Shown here piece by piece: positions 1 through 8,347 of a stretch of DNA of 64,000 nucleotides. The DNA is from VFZN01 sp963709325 (GTDB lineage: Bacteria; Acidobacteriota; Vicinamibacteria; Vicinamibacterales; UBA2999). Under the pieces are notes generated by a model that worked only from the letters and a program-made list of their open reading frames with translations, had not been told where the DNA came from and did no database searches. The DNA is taken from contig CAVPVV010000003.1 of assembly GCA_963709325.1 (NCBI GenBank), forward strand, positions 1,860,001-1,924,000. Reading direction: 5' to 3'. The position numbers and the translations under genes were made by a program. Numbering within the stretch: position 1 is the stretch's first letter; the number at the start of each line of letters is the position of its first letter.

Positions 1-134
1 GCCTCGGTGCCGCCGAACTGCATGGTCCTGACCTGGGCGAACAGCGGCAGCGACGGCCGCAGCCCGAGGACGCCCATCGCGGCAGCGACCCCTCCAAAAA
101 ACCGACGACGAGAAAGCGACTGCCTGACGTCCAT
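1..134 (-). CDS. Tat-exported protein, N-terminal part only (gene runs off the window)
   Basis: The minus strand opens with ATG at 134-132 and stays open to the window edge, giving 44 residues. Residues 8-14 read SRRRFFG, a twin-arginine motif, followed by a hydrophobic stretch and an Ala-Gln that could be the cleavage site, so the product is probably exported folded through Tat. Nothing of the mature domain is visible, so no function can be given. Tat-tagged PLP aminotransferases and oxidoreductases in related genomes start this way, but that is only a guess. It follows the broken diguanylate cyclase on the same strand after a short gap. Confidence 0.6.
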   Translation of the reverse strand, partial: MDVRQSLSRRRFFGGVAAAMGVLGLRPSLPLFAQVRTMQFGGTE

Positions 135-171
135 GAAGCCTCCAATATTGGGGAAAAGCGCTCCGCCGATT

Positions 172-1062
172 CTAGCGCAGGGCGCGCTTCCGGCGGTACA
201 ATCGCATCGGCCTGCTGCAGGGCCGTTTCCCACCCGGCGGGCCGCTCGGCCACCGCCCAACCCGTGGAAAACAACAGTGACAGCCGCTCGACTCGTTAAA
301 AGCGATGAGGCCCTCGGTCAGGCGCCCGGCCACCGCATCGGCTTCGGCCGCCGAGGTCGCCGGCAGCAGCGTGACGAACTCGTCCCCGCCGATCCGAAAC
401 ACGCGGTCGCCGCCGCGGAAGAAGTGGCGAAGGAACGAGGCCATGGACTTGAGCAGGGCGTCGCCGGCGGCGTGCCCCTGCCCGTCGTTGATCGCCTTGA
501 GGCCGTCGACGTCGAACGCGAAGATGGCGACCGGGAACTCTCGGCTGGCCTTCAGCCGCGCGCTCTCGTCCTCGAAGTGACGCCGGTTGGAGAGCCCGGT
601 GAGCTCGTCGGAGTAGCTCTGTTGGCGGAGCTGCTCCTCGAGCTGCTTCCGGGTGGTGATGTCGCGCAGCATCAGGAGGGCGCCGACGTCGCGCCCGTGC
701 CGATCCGACAGGGCCCGCCGCTCCGCGTCGTACCATCGCGTCGCCCCGCCGACCAGCCACGGCTGCTCGGTGCGCTGGAGCTTGCCGCTCGAGAGGCCGT
801 TCCAACCCAGCGCTCCGGCAACCGCGCTGGTCCACCGCCGCCCGAGAATCGGGCGGTCGGCTTCGGCGAGCACGGCCTCCGCCGCCCCGTTCGCGTCGAC
901 GATTACGCCGGCCTCGTTCAACACGACGACGGGATCCGGCATCGATTCGAAGAGCATGTCGCGCGCGACCGGCCGCGGATCGAGCAGACGGTAGCGCAGC
1001 ACCGCCCAGCCGAGGAACGTCGCCGTCAACCCGAACGCCGGGAGCGTCGGGTTGAGCGGCAT
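172..1062 (-). pseudogene. C-terminal part (PAS-GGDEF) of an interrupted membrane diguanylate cyclase
   Basis: This frame directly continues the fragment at 1063-1635; only the TGA at 1065-1063 separates them. It starts with the last membrane helix of a histidine-kinase-type 7TM sensor (ending RYRLLDPRP), then a PAS-like domain (about residues 40-130), then a GGDEF domain with an intact RIGGDEFV motif. GGDEF domains make cyclic di-GMP from two GTP. After about residue 250 the frame stops matching the family. Between about 295 and 203 a different frame encodes the expected end (FSTGWAVAERPAG...LQQADA), and the first frame then resumes with LYRRKRALR and a stop. Two opposite single-base shifts flank that stretch. 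With the stop upstream, the gene is either decaying or carries base errors. Confidence 0.7.
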
Positions 1063-1635
1063 TCACGCGGCCACTGAGGGCCACGCCTTGGCGAACTCGT
1101 TCAGGATGTTCGCGCCCAGCGGCAGGAGCGTCCCCACCGCCAGCAGCACGCTCTGGAACCGGTGCGTGCGGAACCAGTCTCGCACCAGGAGCCCGACCGC
1201 GCCGAGCGTGTAGGCATACGACAGCGCGAGGTGGAACGGAAACACCGGTCCGTTGAGGCCGACCAGCTCGTGGCGAAAGATGACCTCGCGAAAGAACAGG
1301 CGGTGAGCGTCGTTGGTGAGCAGCAGCGGCCCGAGCACTATCGGCCAGACGTACACAACCCGCCACGCCGCCGCGCGAGGCGGGTGCCCCACGTAATTGA
1401 GCGTAAACAGAAACCAGCTCGCGGTGATCAGGCCGATGCCGGGAAACTTCGCCGCGAACCAGAAGCGGGAGTGGGCCGGGTCCAACTGCTCGCCCAGATA
1501 GCAGAAGAGCCACCACGAGGTGGCCACCTCCATCGCGAAGAAATGGACGAACCCCCGGTTCCTCCGGTGCGGCCATGCGAGCACCGCCAATACCGCGGAA
1601 GCGCCGCCAATTACCGCGAGCAGCAGCAGGTACAT
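1063..1635 (-). pseudogene. N-terminal 7TM sensor part of the interrupted diguanylate cyclase
   Basis: These 190 residues form six membrane helices of the histidine-kinase N-terminal 7TM type (motifs such as WWLFCYLGEQL and the loop before VVYVWP). They end at a TGA (1065-1063) that is in frame with the PAS-GGDEF part. In the family a hydrophobic residue, often Trp, sits where the stop falls, so TGG to TGA is a plausible single change. The downstream ATG at 1062 would allow a separate soluble PAS-GGDEF product if translation restarted. The start ATG at 1635-1633 is the only good one. The intact gene would span 172-1635 and make a membrane c-di-GMP synthase. Confidence 0.65.
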
Positions 1636-1671
1636 CGACCTCTCGTGTGGCAGCGGATCAGTGCGTTTCCA

Positions 1672-1706
1672 CCTTCTGCCTTGTGCCTTCTGCCTTCTGC
1701 CTTATC
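1672..1706. repeat. Heptamer tandem repeat, CCTTCTG class
   Basis: Five 7-base units lie in perfect register: CCTTCTG, CCTTGTG, CCTTCTG, CCTTCTG, CCTTATC. The tract fills the gap between the mscL stop codon and the start of the broken cyclase gene. The same unit recurs at 20444-20471 and 63030-63064. Confidence 0.85.
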
Positions 1707-2067
1707 ACTTCCTCTTCAATTCATCCCGGATCTCCGCCAGGAGCTGCTCCGAGGGCGTCGGGCCCGCCGCCGGCGGGGGCGGCAGGTAATGTGCCGCGAA
1801 CGTATTGAACGGCACGACGATGAAGTAATAGACGGCCGCGGCCTTGAGCAGGAACGCGATGATCGCGTTGATGAAGTTGCCGATGTTAACGGCCCCGACC
1901 TTCCAGGCCGAGAAATCGGGCTGCCCGACGACGGCCCCAATCGCGGGAGTGAAGACATCCTTGACCAGCGAATCGACGACCGCACCGAAAGCCGCGCCGA
2001 TGATGACACCGACCGCGAGGTCGAGCACGTTACCGCGGGCGATGAATTGACGGAATCCGGAGAACAT
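1705..2067 (-). CDS. mscL: Large-conductance mechanosensitive channel MscL
   Basis: The product is 120 residues. Residues 1-45 carry the N-terminal amphipathic helix and TM1 pore helix (GNVLDLAVGVIIGAAFG), followed by the conserved DVFTPAIG turn, TM2 (about 64-88, ending VPFNTF) and a C-terminal bundle helix (EQLLAEIRDEL). Length is close to the usual MscL. MscL is a homopentameric inner-membrane valve that opens under membrane tension and releases solutes during hypo-osmotic shock. The frame extends far upstream, but the ATG at 2067-2065 begins exactly at the family start (MFSGFRQF), so longer versions are wrong. It lies downstream of the Bat-type operon on the same strand and ends against a heptamer repeat. 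Confidence 0.95.
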   Translation of the reverse strand: MFSGFRQFIARGNVLDLAVGVIIGAAFGAVVDSLVKDVFTPAIGAVVGQPDFSAWKVGAVNIGNFINAIIAFLLKAAAVYYFIVVPFNTFAAHYLPPPPAAGPTPSEQLLAEIRDELKRK

Positions 2068-2147
2068 GGCACCCCTCCCCTTTCGGCGCATTCTGCCACG
2101 GCCCGGGTGCCCCTTCGGCGCCTGAGTCCTCTCGCCGCTCGCCGTCG

Positions 2148-3242
2148 TTATCCCAGGACCCGCAACGCGATAACCAGCGCGGCAACCGCGCCGATCAGGT
2201 GCAGCCACAACGTCGATCGCCGCTGCGCGAACAGCGCCCCGCATGCGGCCAGCCCGCAGGCAGCGGCGATGAGCGGCCAATAGACATCGGTCAGGGTCGC
2301 ATCTTTCACCTGCGGCGGTGACGCCCGGCGGCCGGCGTCGATGATGCGGTTGGCGATGTCGCGATCGGCCTCGCGATCGAGCTCGAAGTACTGCCCGCCG
2401 CCTTCGCTGGCCAGCCGCTGCAGGCCCCGCCGATCGAGGTGAGAGGTCAGCGGCGGCGGCTCGGTCTCGTCGGCAATCGGCACGTTGGGCATGCGGCCGC
2501 CGGCGAGGGTTCCGACGCCGACCACGAAGAGCGGCACGTGCTCGGTGCGGATCCGGTCCACGGCGCGGGCCACCTCGCCGCTCCACGTCTCACCGTCGGA
2601 GACGAGTACGAAGATCGGCGCGTTGGATGACGAGCCGTGCAGTTCGCGGTCCTTCTGGAGCACGCGCAGCCCCCATGCCAGCCCCTGCTCGACGTTGGTG
2701 TCCCACGTCGTCTCGTCTTCGAGCCGGAAGGGCGACCGCGCGCCGAGCCGGTCGAGGAAGAAGAAGACGGTGTTCGGGTCGCGGGTGAGCCGAACCTGCG
2801 GTGTCGCGACCCGCGCGAACACCGTCAGGGCCATGCGGTCATCGTCCCAGCGCAGCGCGTCGCCGAACCGCCGCAGGAACTCGGTGGAGCGCGACCAGCG
2901 GGTCCCGCCCGGCACGTCGGCCACGGACATCGACGCCGAGCCGTCCTGGAGAACGACGATGTCGAGGCCGATGCGGCCGAGGCCCGGAGTGACGGCTCGC
3001 GGGCGGGCCAGCGCGAGGACCAGGCCCGCGCACGCGATCGCCAGCAGGAGCCAGAGCGGCAAATCGCCGAAGAGACTCCAGCGCTCGCGGATCGGCGAGA
3101 CGCGGCAGCTCCGAAGCCGACCCAGTTCCGCCAGGCGGCGTAGCGTCCGCCACGCCCACAGCGTCAGCAGCGCGGCCGGCACGACGAGCAGCCACAAATA
3201 CGCTGGCGCGGCGAACGAAACGGACGCGGGATCGGGCAGCAC
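2148..3242 (-). CDS. VWA-domain membrane protein, BatA/BatB type
   Basis: A 364-residue protein. It has two N-terminal membrane helices (about 12-30 and 60-80), a von Willebrand A domain (about 90-290) with a MIDAS motif DGSAS, a later conserved DGE (VLVSDGETW), and a last helix pair near the C terminus (about 315-363). This matches the BatA/BatB proteins of Bacteroides-aerotolerance operons, in which a cytosolic MoxR AAA+ ATPase works with membrane VWA proteins. The start is GTG at 3242-3240, with GAGG eight bases upstream. It is the last Bat-type gene, ten bases after the small secreted protein gene. The exact substrate of these systems is not known. Confidence 0.85.
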   Translation of the reverse strand: MLPDPASVSFAAPAYLWLLVVPAALLTLWAWRTLRRLAELGRLRSCRVSPIRERWSLFGDLPLWLLLAIACAGLVLALARPRAVTPGLGRIGLDIVVLQDGSASMSVADVPGGTRWSRSTEFLRRFGDALRWDDDRMALTVFARVATPQVRLTRDPNTVFFFLDRLGARSPFRLEDETTWDTNVEQGLAWGLRVLQKDRELHGSSSNAPIFVLVSDGETWSGEVARAVDRIRTEHVPLFVVGVGTLAGGRMPNVPIADETEPPPLTSHLDRRGLQRLASEGGGQYFELDREADRDIANRIIDAGRRASPPQVKDATLTDVYWPLIAAACGLAACGALFAQRRSTLWLHLIGAVAALVIALRVLG

Positions 3243-3252
3243 TTCGATGACC

Positions 3253-3945
3253 TCAGCCCTTGCGCCGGAGCTTGCCTCCTTGAGCCTCTCCCGGCGGCGC
3301 CTCTTCCTGACCCGACTCGCGAGGAATCAGGATCTCGAACTCCTCGACCTTGACGTCCGCCGGCGGCCCGCCGGGAACGCCGTGAATGGTCGGTCCGCGC
3401 GGCAGGTCCGTCGTTGGCGGCCGCCCTGCTCGAGGCACGACGTCGTTCTTGACCCCTGGAGCCGGTTTCATCCGTTCGAGATAGCTGCGCAGGCGGGCGA
3501 CGTACTCGTAGTTGAACGCAGCGTCGGCGTGATGCGGCGAGGCCTTGAGGACGTTTGCGTAGGCCTGGAGCACGGGATCGAGCCGCCGCGCGCCTTCGGG
3601 GCCGATGGCGCCTTCGTCTCGCGCGACCCGGTATGCGGCGTTGGCGGCGACAAAGATCACGTCCGGATCGGTGCTGCCACTCTCGTGCTTTACCAGATCG
3701 TCATAGCGCCCGAGCCAGTACTCGACGAGCGCGTGGCGACGGCCGGCCTGCGCGACGTCGCCGAGCGTCCTGGCCAGCGCACCGTCGGGCGGCGCCGCGG
3801 TGGCGGCGTCGTCGTAACGAAGCGTCACGAGCTGCTGCCAGGCACCGGCCTCGGTCCACACCAGCGCCGCCTCACTCCGCGCGAGGGCCGCGGCGCCGAA
3901 CGAAAGCAGCGCCAGCAGGACCCGTACCCAAATCGTCATTCGCAT
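3253..3945 (-). CDS. Small secreted helical (TPR-like) protein of the Bat-type operon
   Basis: A 230-residue protein with an N-terminal signal peptide (MRMTIWVRVLLALLSFGAAA) and a helical, Ala-rich body. Pieces such as ALVEYWLGRYDDL and YANVLKASPHHADAAFNYEYVARL look like TPR repeats. The C-terminal third is Pro/Gly-rich and charged. In Bat operons a TPR protein (BatE or the tail of BatB) commonly occupies this place. The ATG at 3945 is preferred over upstream frames because AGGA lies six bases before it and the signal peptide follows. It starts seven bases after the upstream VWA stop, so it is surely co-transcribed. Function beyond operon membership is unknown. Confidence 0.75.
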   Translation of the reverse strand: MRMTIWVRVLLALLSFGAAALARSEAALVWTEAGAWQQLVTLRYDDAATAAPPDGALARTLGDVAQAGRRHALVEYWLGRYDDLVKHESGSTDPDVIFVAANAAYRVARDEGAIGPEGARRLDPVLQAYANVLKASPHHADAAFNYEYVARLRSYLERMKPAPGVKNDVVPRAGRPPTTDLPRGPTIHGVPGGPPADVKVEEFEILIPRESGQEEAPPGEAQGGKLRRKG

Positions 3946-3952
3946 GGATTCC

Positions 3953-5044
3953 TCATGGAACCGTCGAGAACGCCGGCACGGCCAACCGCAGGGCGGCGGC
4001 GGTCGCCCAGAGCGCCAGCGCCACGAGCGCGAAGCTCGCGAAACGGGGTTGCTGCGTCGAGTAGTGCCGCACCCTGATCTCGCCCACCGACTCACGATCG
4101 ATGTCCGCCAGCGCCTTCAGCAGGCTCCCCTCGTCGCGTGCGACGTAGAAGCGGCCGCCGGCCTTCTCCACGACTTCGCGCCAGAGCCGGTCGGGAATGC
4201 CTTCGTTGAAACCCCTGTGATAGTTGGTCCGCACGAAGTACAGCGGGATCCTGTTGTCCGTTGCCGCCTTCAGCACGTCCTCGAGTGGCCGGCCGTTGAC
4301 GTAGGCGTTGGTGTCCTCGCCATCGGTGAAGATCACCATCACGTTGCCGGCGGCGTCGAGGAAGTCGAAGGCCTTGAAGATGCCGATGCTCTGCTCGACG
4401 GCGCTGCCGATCACCGTGCCTGGATCGGGGAACCGCGAGAACTCCGCCGGGTCGCCGATGAGCGCCATGCTGAGCAGCAGGTTGTCGTAATCGCTCGTGA
4501 ACGGCGTGATCACGTAGGCGCGATTGCCGAATTCGATCAGCGCGATCAGATCCCGATAGCGTCCATTCCGGCGGAGCTCGACGAACCGCGTTGCCGCGGC
4601 GATCGTGGTGAAGAACGCCTGTTGCGTGCCCGCATTGAGCGTCGGCGCATTGAAGTCGGACCTCATGCTGTCCGAGGCGTCGATCATCAGCGCGATGCGG
4701 CGACCGGGATAGGACACCTCCGACGAGACCAGTGACGCGTGCGGATCGGCGAGCGCGACGAGCGCACACGGCAGGCCGATTGCGAAGAGGGTCGCAGGCA
4801 CGTCACGCAGCCACGACCAGCGCGCCGCAGGCATCGTCCCCACGAGCGCCGGCAGCACGATTCGCCCTCGCCCGGCCCGGCGAGGCAGGACCAGACGAAG
4901 AACGAGCCGCAGAACGACGGCCGCGGCGAAGCCGATCGCGGCGAGCCGCGCGATGTCTCGATACCAGAACGTGAGGCCGGACACCTCCAGGGTGGTCCAG
5001 TCCGACGCGATCGCTGCGACAAGGGCGCGCACCGCTTCGGTCAC
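3953..5044 (-). CDS. VWA-domain membrane protein, BatA/BatB type (second copy)
   Basis: A 363-residue protein. It has an N-terminal helix near residues 30-55, another at about 80-105, a VWA domain (about 115-320) with MIDAS motif DASDS and the DGE-like IFTDGEDTN, and a C-terminal membrane helix (FASFALVALALWATAAALRL). The VWA fold binds a divalent metal at MIDAS and mediates protein contacts. The GTG start at 5044 forms a GTGA overlap with the upstream stop, which points to translational coupling. With its sister at 2148-3242 it would form the two-VWA core of the Bat complex next to MoxR and DUF58. Confidence 0.85.
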   Translation of the reverse strand: MTEAVRALVAAIASDWTTLEVSGLTFWYRDIARLAAIGFAAAVVLRLVLRLVLPRRAGRGRIVLPALVGTMPAARWSWLRDVPATLFAIGLPCALVALADPHASLVSSEVSYPGRRIALMIDASDSMRSDFNAPTLNAGTQQAFFTTIAAATRFVELRRNGRYRDLIALIEFGNRAYVITPFTSDYDNLLLSMALIGDPAEFSRFPDPGTVIGSAVEQSIGIFKAFDFLDAAGNVMVIFTDGEDTNAYVNGRPLEDVLKAATDNRIPLYFVRTNYHRGFNEGIPDRLWREVVEKAGGRFYVARDEGSLLKALADIDRESVGEIRVRHYSTQQPRFASFALVALALWATAAALRLAVPAFSTVP

Positions 5045-6300
5045 GATTGCGCGTCTCCTTCTCGCCACGCTCGCTGAGCAGACGGCCTGGCACGCCAATC
5101 CCAGAGGCGTTCGCGCGCGAGCCGCGCCGCTTCGGCGCGGCTCGCCTCGACCGCCCCGCCGAGCGCATCGGCATCCGGCCGAGCCTCGCCGGAGGCATAT
5201 CGCGTTGTCGTGAAGACCGTGAGCGCCGACTGCAGAGACTCGAGCCCGGACCGTTTCTGGATTGGCGCGTCAGCGGGAAGCGTGGCAATGACTCGCGCGA
5301 CGTCGGCCGCGGTGGTCGCGCTGGTCACAGCCACACCGGCGCGGCCCGGAATCAGCGATCGCACCGCCAGCCGGCCATCGGCAGGGGCGGCGCCTGGAGC
5401 CAGCGCCTGCTCGCTGACCGGCCGGCCGATGGCTCGGGCCGCGATCACGCGAAGCGCCGCGTGCGCCGCGCTGACGAGCTCGGGCGACCACCCACCTGCC
5501 GCTTCAGAAGACACGCGCGACAGCGCGTCGGCGGCGGCACCGAGGACGCGCCGATCGGATGCGCGCGGTTGGCCGCGGACTTCGATCCCACGCGCCCGGG
5601 CGACGGCGGCGACCGCCGCGGAAATGGCCAGCACGATGCCCAGTCCGGCGAGCGCGAGCGCGCCGATCTCGAACAGCCGGGCCCGGAACTGCAACGCTTC
5701 GATCCGCTCGAGCCCGACGTCCGCGCCGTCGCGGATGTCAACGCCGTCCTCGGGCACGAGCGAGAGCACGTGCACCGGCAACCCGGGCATCACGTAAGCG
5801 AAATCGCGACCGGTCAGCGTCGAGTCTTCCGAGACGCGGCTTTGCACTCGGTAAGTGAACGTCAGGTTCGGAAGCGAGACGTCGTTCCCGATCGAATCCG
5901 CGTCGAGCAGTCGAACGCTGTAGCGGTACTGGAAGAAACGACGCTGACCCGCTCGGGTGTCGCCTGGATGATCGCCGCCGAGCACTTCGAAGGGCTTCAG
6001 CTGAACCGCGGCGACCGTCAGGCGCGATTCGTCCGGCACGACTTGGACCGTGTCGGTCTCAAGCACCGCGCAGGTCAGCCGGACGTCGAACGGTGCGCCG
6101 ATCGTCACGGCCCCGGTGCTGGTGCGCCACCAGCAGCGGATTGGCGCGACCTCGACGGCGGCACGGTTCGCAGGGCGCGATGGCCCAGGCCTCTGCGCTG
6201 GTTGGCGGCCCTGCGCGGCAGCCATCGACGGCACGGCCAGCGCGATCGCAATCAGCAATCGCGAGGCGGCGCGCACACAATTCCGACGTGTCCGCTTCAT
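5041..6300 (-). CDS. BatD-like exported membrane protein
   Basis: A 419-residue product. A signal peptide (to about residue 30, ending MAAAQ) is followed by a beta-rich extracytoplasmic region. Phrases such as GAPFDVRLTCAV and RFFQYRYSVRLLDAD resemble the oxygen-tolerance BatD fold. A central membrane helix (about 225-250, LALAGLGIVLAISAAVAAV) leads to a helical cytosolic tail of about 165 residues. It sits between the DUF58 and VWA genes, where BatD or DUF4381-type proteins usually lie. The ATG at 6300 has a good GGGAG just upstream and follows the DUF58 stop by four bases. The family assignment rests on architecture and position more than on strong motifs. Confidence 0.65.
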   Translation of the reverse strand: MKRTRRNCVRAASRLLIAIALAVPSMAAAQGRQPAQRPGPSRPANRAAVEVAPIRCWWRTSTGAVTIGAPFDVRLTCAVLETDTVQVVPDESRLTVAAVQLKPFEVLGGDHPGDTRAGQRRFFQYRYSVRLLDADSIGNDVSLPNLTFTYRVQSRVSEDSTLTGRDFAYVMPGLPVHVLSLVPEDGVDIRDGADVGLERIEALQFRARLFEIGALALAGLGIVLAISAAVAAVARARGIEVRGQPRASDRRVLGAAADALSRVSSEAAGGWSPELVSAAHAALRVIAARAIGRPVSEQALAPGAAPADGRLAVRSLIPGRAGVAVTSATTAADVARVIATLPADAPIQKRSGLESLQSALTVFTTTRYASGEARPDADALGGAVEASRAEAARLARERLWDWRARPSAQRAWREGDAQS

Positions 6301-6304
6301 CTCC

Positions 6305-7252
6305 CTACCGTGCCGGCTTTCGCAGCCGCCGCTCCGCCACGAATTCGCTGAGCGCCAGGTCATCTTTCTGCGCATCAAGCCCGACTCGGACGACGTCGAG
6401 GTCAGCTTCTCGAGCCGATCGCTCCACGCGCGCCTGCCACTCGCGGACGCGTTCACCCATTGTCGCGAAGGTCTGCCTCGAAACGGTTCGCCTGCTGCCG
6501 GTCTCGGCGTCCTCCACCTCAATCCATCCCGACGACACTTGAGGCATGTCGAAGGCGAAGGCGCTGTCGATCAGGACGATGAACACATCGTGAGTGGCGT
6601 TCAGGAGCGCGAGGTCGCGAACGACGTCGAACGCGTCGGCGAACAGGAAATCGGAGACGAACGGCACGAGCGAGGTCGTCCGGAACGACCCGGCGAGCGT
6701 CGTGCTGACGCTGCCGCCGTGCATCACCGGCTCGAGCCCGCGGCGCGAGAGGTATGCGTCCAGGCAGTGGACGACGTGATTGCGGCCGGCCCGCGGCGCG
6801 ACACCGGCCAGGTGCGTGAAGTCGCGCTCGAACGTGATCAGTCCGAAGCGGTCCTGGAAGAACGAGGCCGAGAGGCCGATGACCGCCAGCGCACGCGCGA
6901 CCGCGGCGGCGATAGCCGTCACATCGCCCCGCCCCTCGCCCGACACCACCCCGCAGCGCGTCGACAGCGACAGGTCCGCAACCGCCATCACGGTGACGGT
7001 ACTCGGCTGGTCGAACTCGCGCACGACCAGCGGAGAGAAATTCGTCAGGGTGGACTGCGGCCAGTCGATCGCCGACAACCGGTCGCCGGAATGCCAGTCG
7101 CGGAGGCCGACGAAGTCGAAGCCGGCGCCCTCGGCGCGGCTGCGGTGCTCGCCCGCCGTCCGTTCCTGCAGGCGGCGCGCCACGATCAGCTCGATCTTCG
7201 TGATCTCGTCGAGATCGACCAGCGACGCCGGTTCAGCGGATCGCCACCTCAT
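6305..7252 (-). CDS. DUF58 domain protein
   Basis: A 315-residue soluble protein of the DUF58 family, which is distantly related to VWA domains. The hallmark GLRDWHSGDRLSAIDW (the family G-D-D-R-IDW signature) is at about residues 55-72, and a VWA-like core follows with the metal-site-like strand AVADLSLST. DUF58 proteins are encoded next to MoxR ATPases and are thought to pass signals from MoxR to the membrane VWA proteins. The ATG at 7252 overlaps the moxR stop (ATGA), so the two are translationally coupled. The frame reads far upstream through moxR, but nothing supports a longer protein. Confidence 0.9.
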   Translation of the reverse strand: MRWRSAEPASLVDLDEITKIELIVARRLQERTAGEHRSRAEGAGFDFVGLRDWHSGDRLSAIDWPQSTLTNFSPLVVREFDQPSTVTVMAVADLSLSTRCGVVSGEGRGDVTAIAAAVARALAVIGLSASFFQDRFGLITFERDFTHLAGVAPRAGRNHVVHCLDAYLSRRGLEPVMHGGSVSTTLAGSFRTTSLVPFVSDFLFADAFDVVRDLALLNATHDVFIVLIDSAFAFDMPQVSSGWIEVEDAETGSRRTVSRQTFATMGERVREWQARVERSAREADLDVVRVGLDAQKDDLALSEFVAERRLRKPAR

Positions 7253-8292
7253 GGGATCGGCACCTGCTCGACCACGTCGCGAATGACGTCGTCGGTGGTG
7301 AGCCCGTGACTGGCCGCGTGGGGCCCGAGCCAGATGCGGTGCCCGAGTACGTAGGGAGCCAGCGCCTGGATGTCCTCGGGATACACTTCGGCCCGCTCGC
7401 TTTGGAGCAGCGCCCACACTTTTGCGAGCCGGCTCCAGACGATGATCGCACGCGGCGAGGCACCGAGATCCACGCCGCGCTCGACCAGTTCTGAAGGAGA
7501 ACGATGCCGCCAGTCGGTGTCCGGATTGTAGGGACGGGTCGCGGCCACGAGGCGCTGAATGTAGCGGGCGAGGCTCGCGTGCAGGAACACGCCGCCGCTG
7601 ATCGTCGCGCGCAGCTCGATGATCCGCTGCTTGGAGAGAACCGGCCGGAGCCGGACGCGCTTGAAATCGAAGGCGACCAGCTTCTCTTCTTCCTCCGGCG
7701 GCAGGTAGCCGATGTTGATCATCGCGGCGAAGCGATCTGTGGCGGCTTCCGACAGCGGAAACGTGCCCTGCCCGAGCTCGACCGGGTTCATCGTCGCCAT
7801 CGCAAAGCTGAAGGCGGGAAGATCGTAGGTCTCCTTGCCGACGGTGATCGAGCGATCCTGCAGCCCTTCGAGGAAGGCGCTCTGCGACTTCAGGGGGATG
7901 CGGTTGATCTCGTCGAGAAGGATGACTTCGGCCGAGGCCATCGGGCCGAACTCGGTGACGAGTTGACCGGTGGCCGGGTTGATCATCTGGAACCCTACGA
8001 CTTCGGTGGGCTGGAGGTCGGCGCGGCCCTGGATGCGCGCGAAGCGGGCGTCGCTGATCGCGGCGAGGATGACCCCGAAGAACGTCTTGCCGACGCCAGG
8101 CACACCGCGGAGGAGCAGGTTGCCGGCGTTCACCTGCCGCTCGGGCCGCTTCTCGTCGTACGTGGTCGGGATCTCGGCGAGGAGAACGATGTTGGCGAGC
8201 GCCTTGGCGGCTTCGTAGCCGACCAGCGCGCGGCTGCCCTCGGCGATCACGGCGCGATGGAAATCGAGGGCCTCCTGCAGATCCGGGTGCAT
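7249..8292 (-). CDS. moxR: MoxR-family AAA+ ATPase
   Basis: A 347-residue AAA+ ATPase with Walker A GVPGVGKT (residues 63-70), Walker B VILLDEINR, sensor 1 ATMNP and the arginine-rich FPLSEAATDRF segment typical of MoxR proteins. MoxR ATPases are chaperone-like and act on VWA-domain partners, here the two VWA proteins and DUF58 downstream. The ATG at 8292 has a GGGG patch upstream and begins at the usual N terminus; the longer in-frame version would run into the divergent promoter. This is the first gene of the operon running to about 2148. It is divergent from the DUF1326 gene. Confidence 0.92.
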   Translation of the reverse strand: MHPDLQEALDFHRAVIAEGSRALVGYEAAKALANIVLLAEIPTTYDEKRPERQVNAGNLLLRGVPGVGKTFFGVILAAISDARFARIQGRADLQPTEVVGFQMINPATGQLVTEFGPMASAEVILLDEINRIPLKSQSAFLEGLQDRSITVGKETYDLPAFSFAMATMNPVELGQGTFPLSEAATDRFAAMINIGYLPPEEEEKLVAFDFKRVRLRPVLSKQRIIELRATISGGVFLHASLARYIQRLVAATRPYNPDTDWRHRSPSELVERGVDLGASPRAIIVWSRLAKVWALLQSERAEVYPEDIQALAPYVLGHRIWLGPHAASHGLTTDDVIRDVVEQVPIP

Positions 8293-8322
8293 GTTGCGCG
8301 CCCCACGATACACGATTGCCAA

Positions 8323-8340
8323 TATACTCGGCGATGGAGG
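8323..8340 (+). promoter_or_regulatory. Promoter -10 box and ribosome binding site of the DUF1326 gene
   Basis: TATACT at 8323-8328 is a good -10 box. GGAGG at 8336-8340 lies seven bases before the ATG at 8348, so the leader would be short. No clear -35 is seen. Confidence 0.5.
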
Positions 8341-8347
8341 CAGCACC

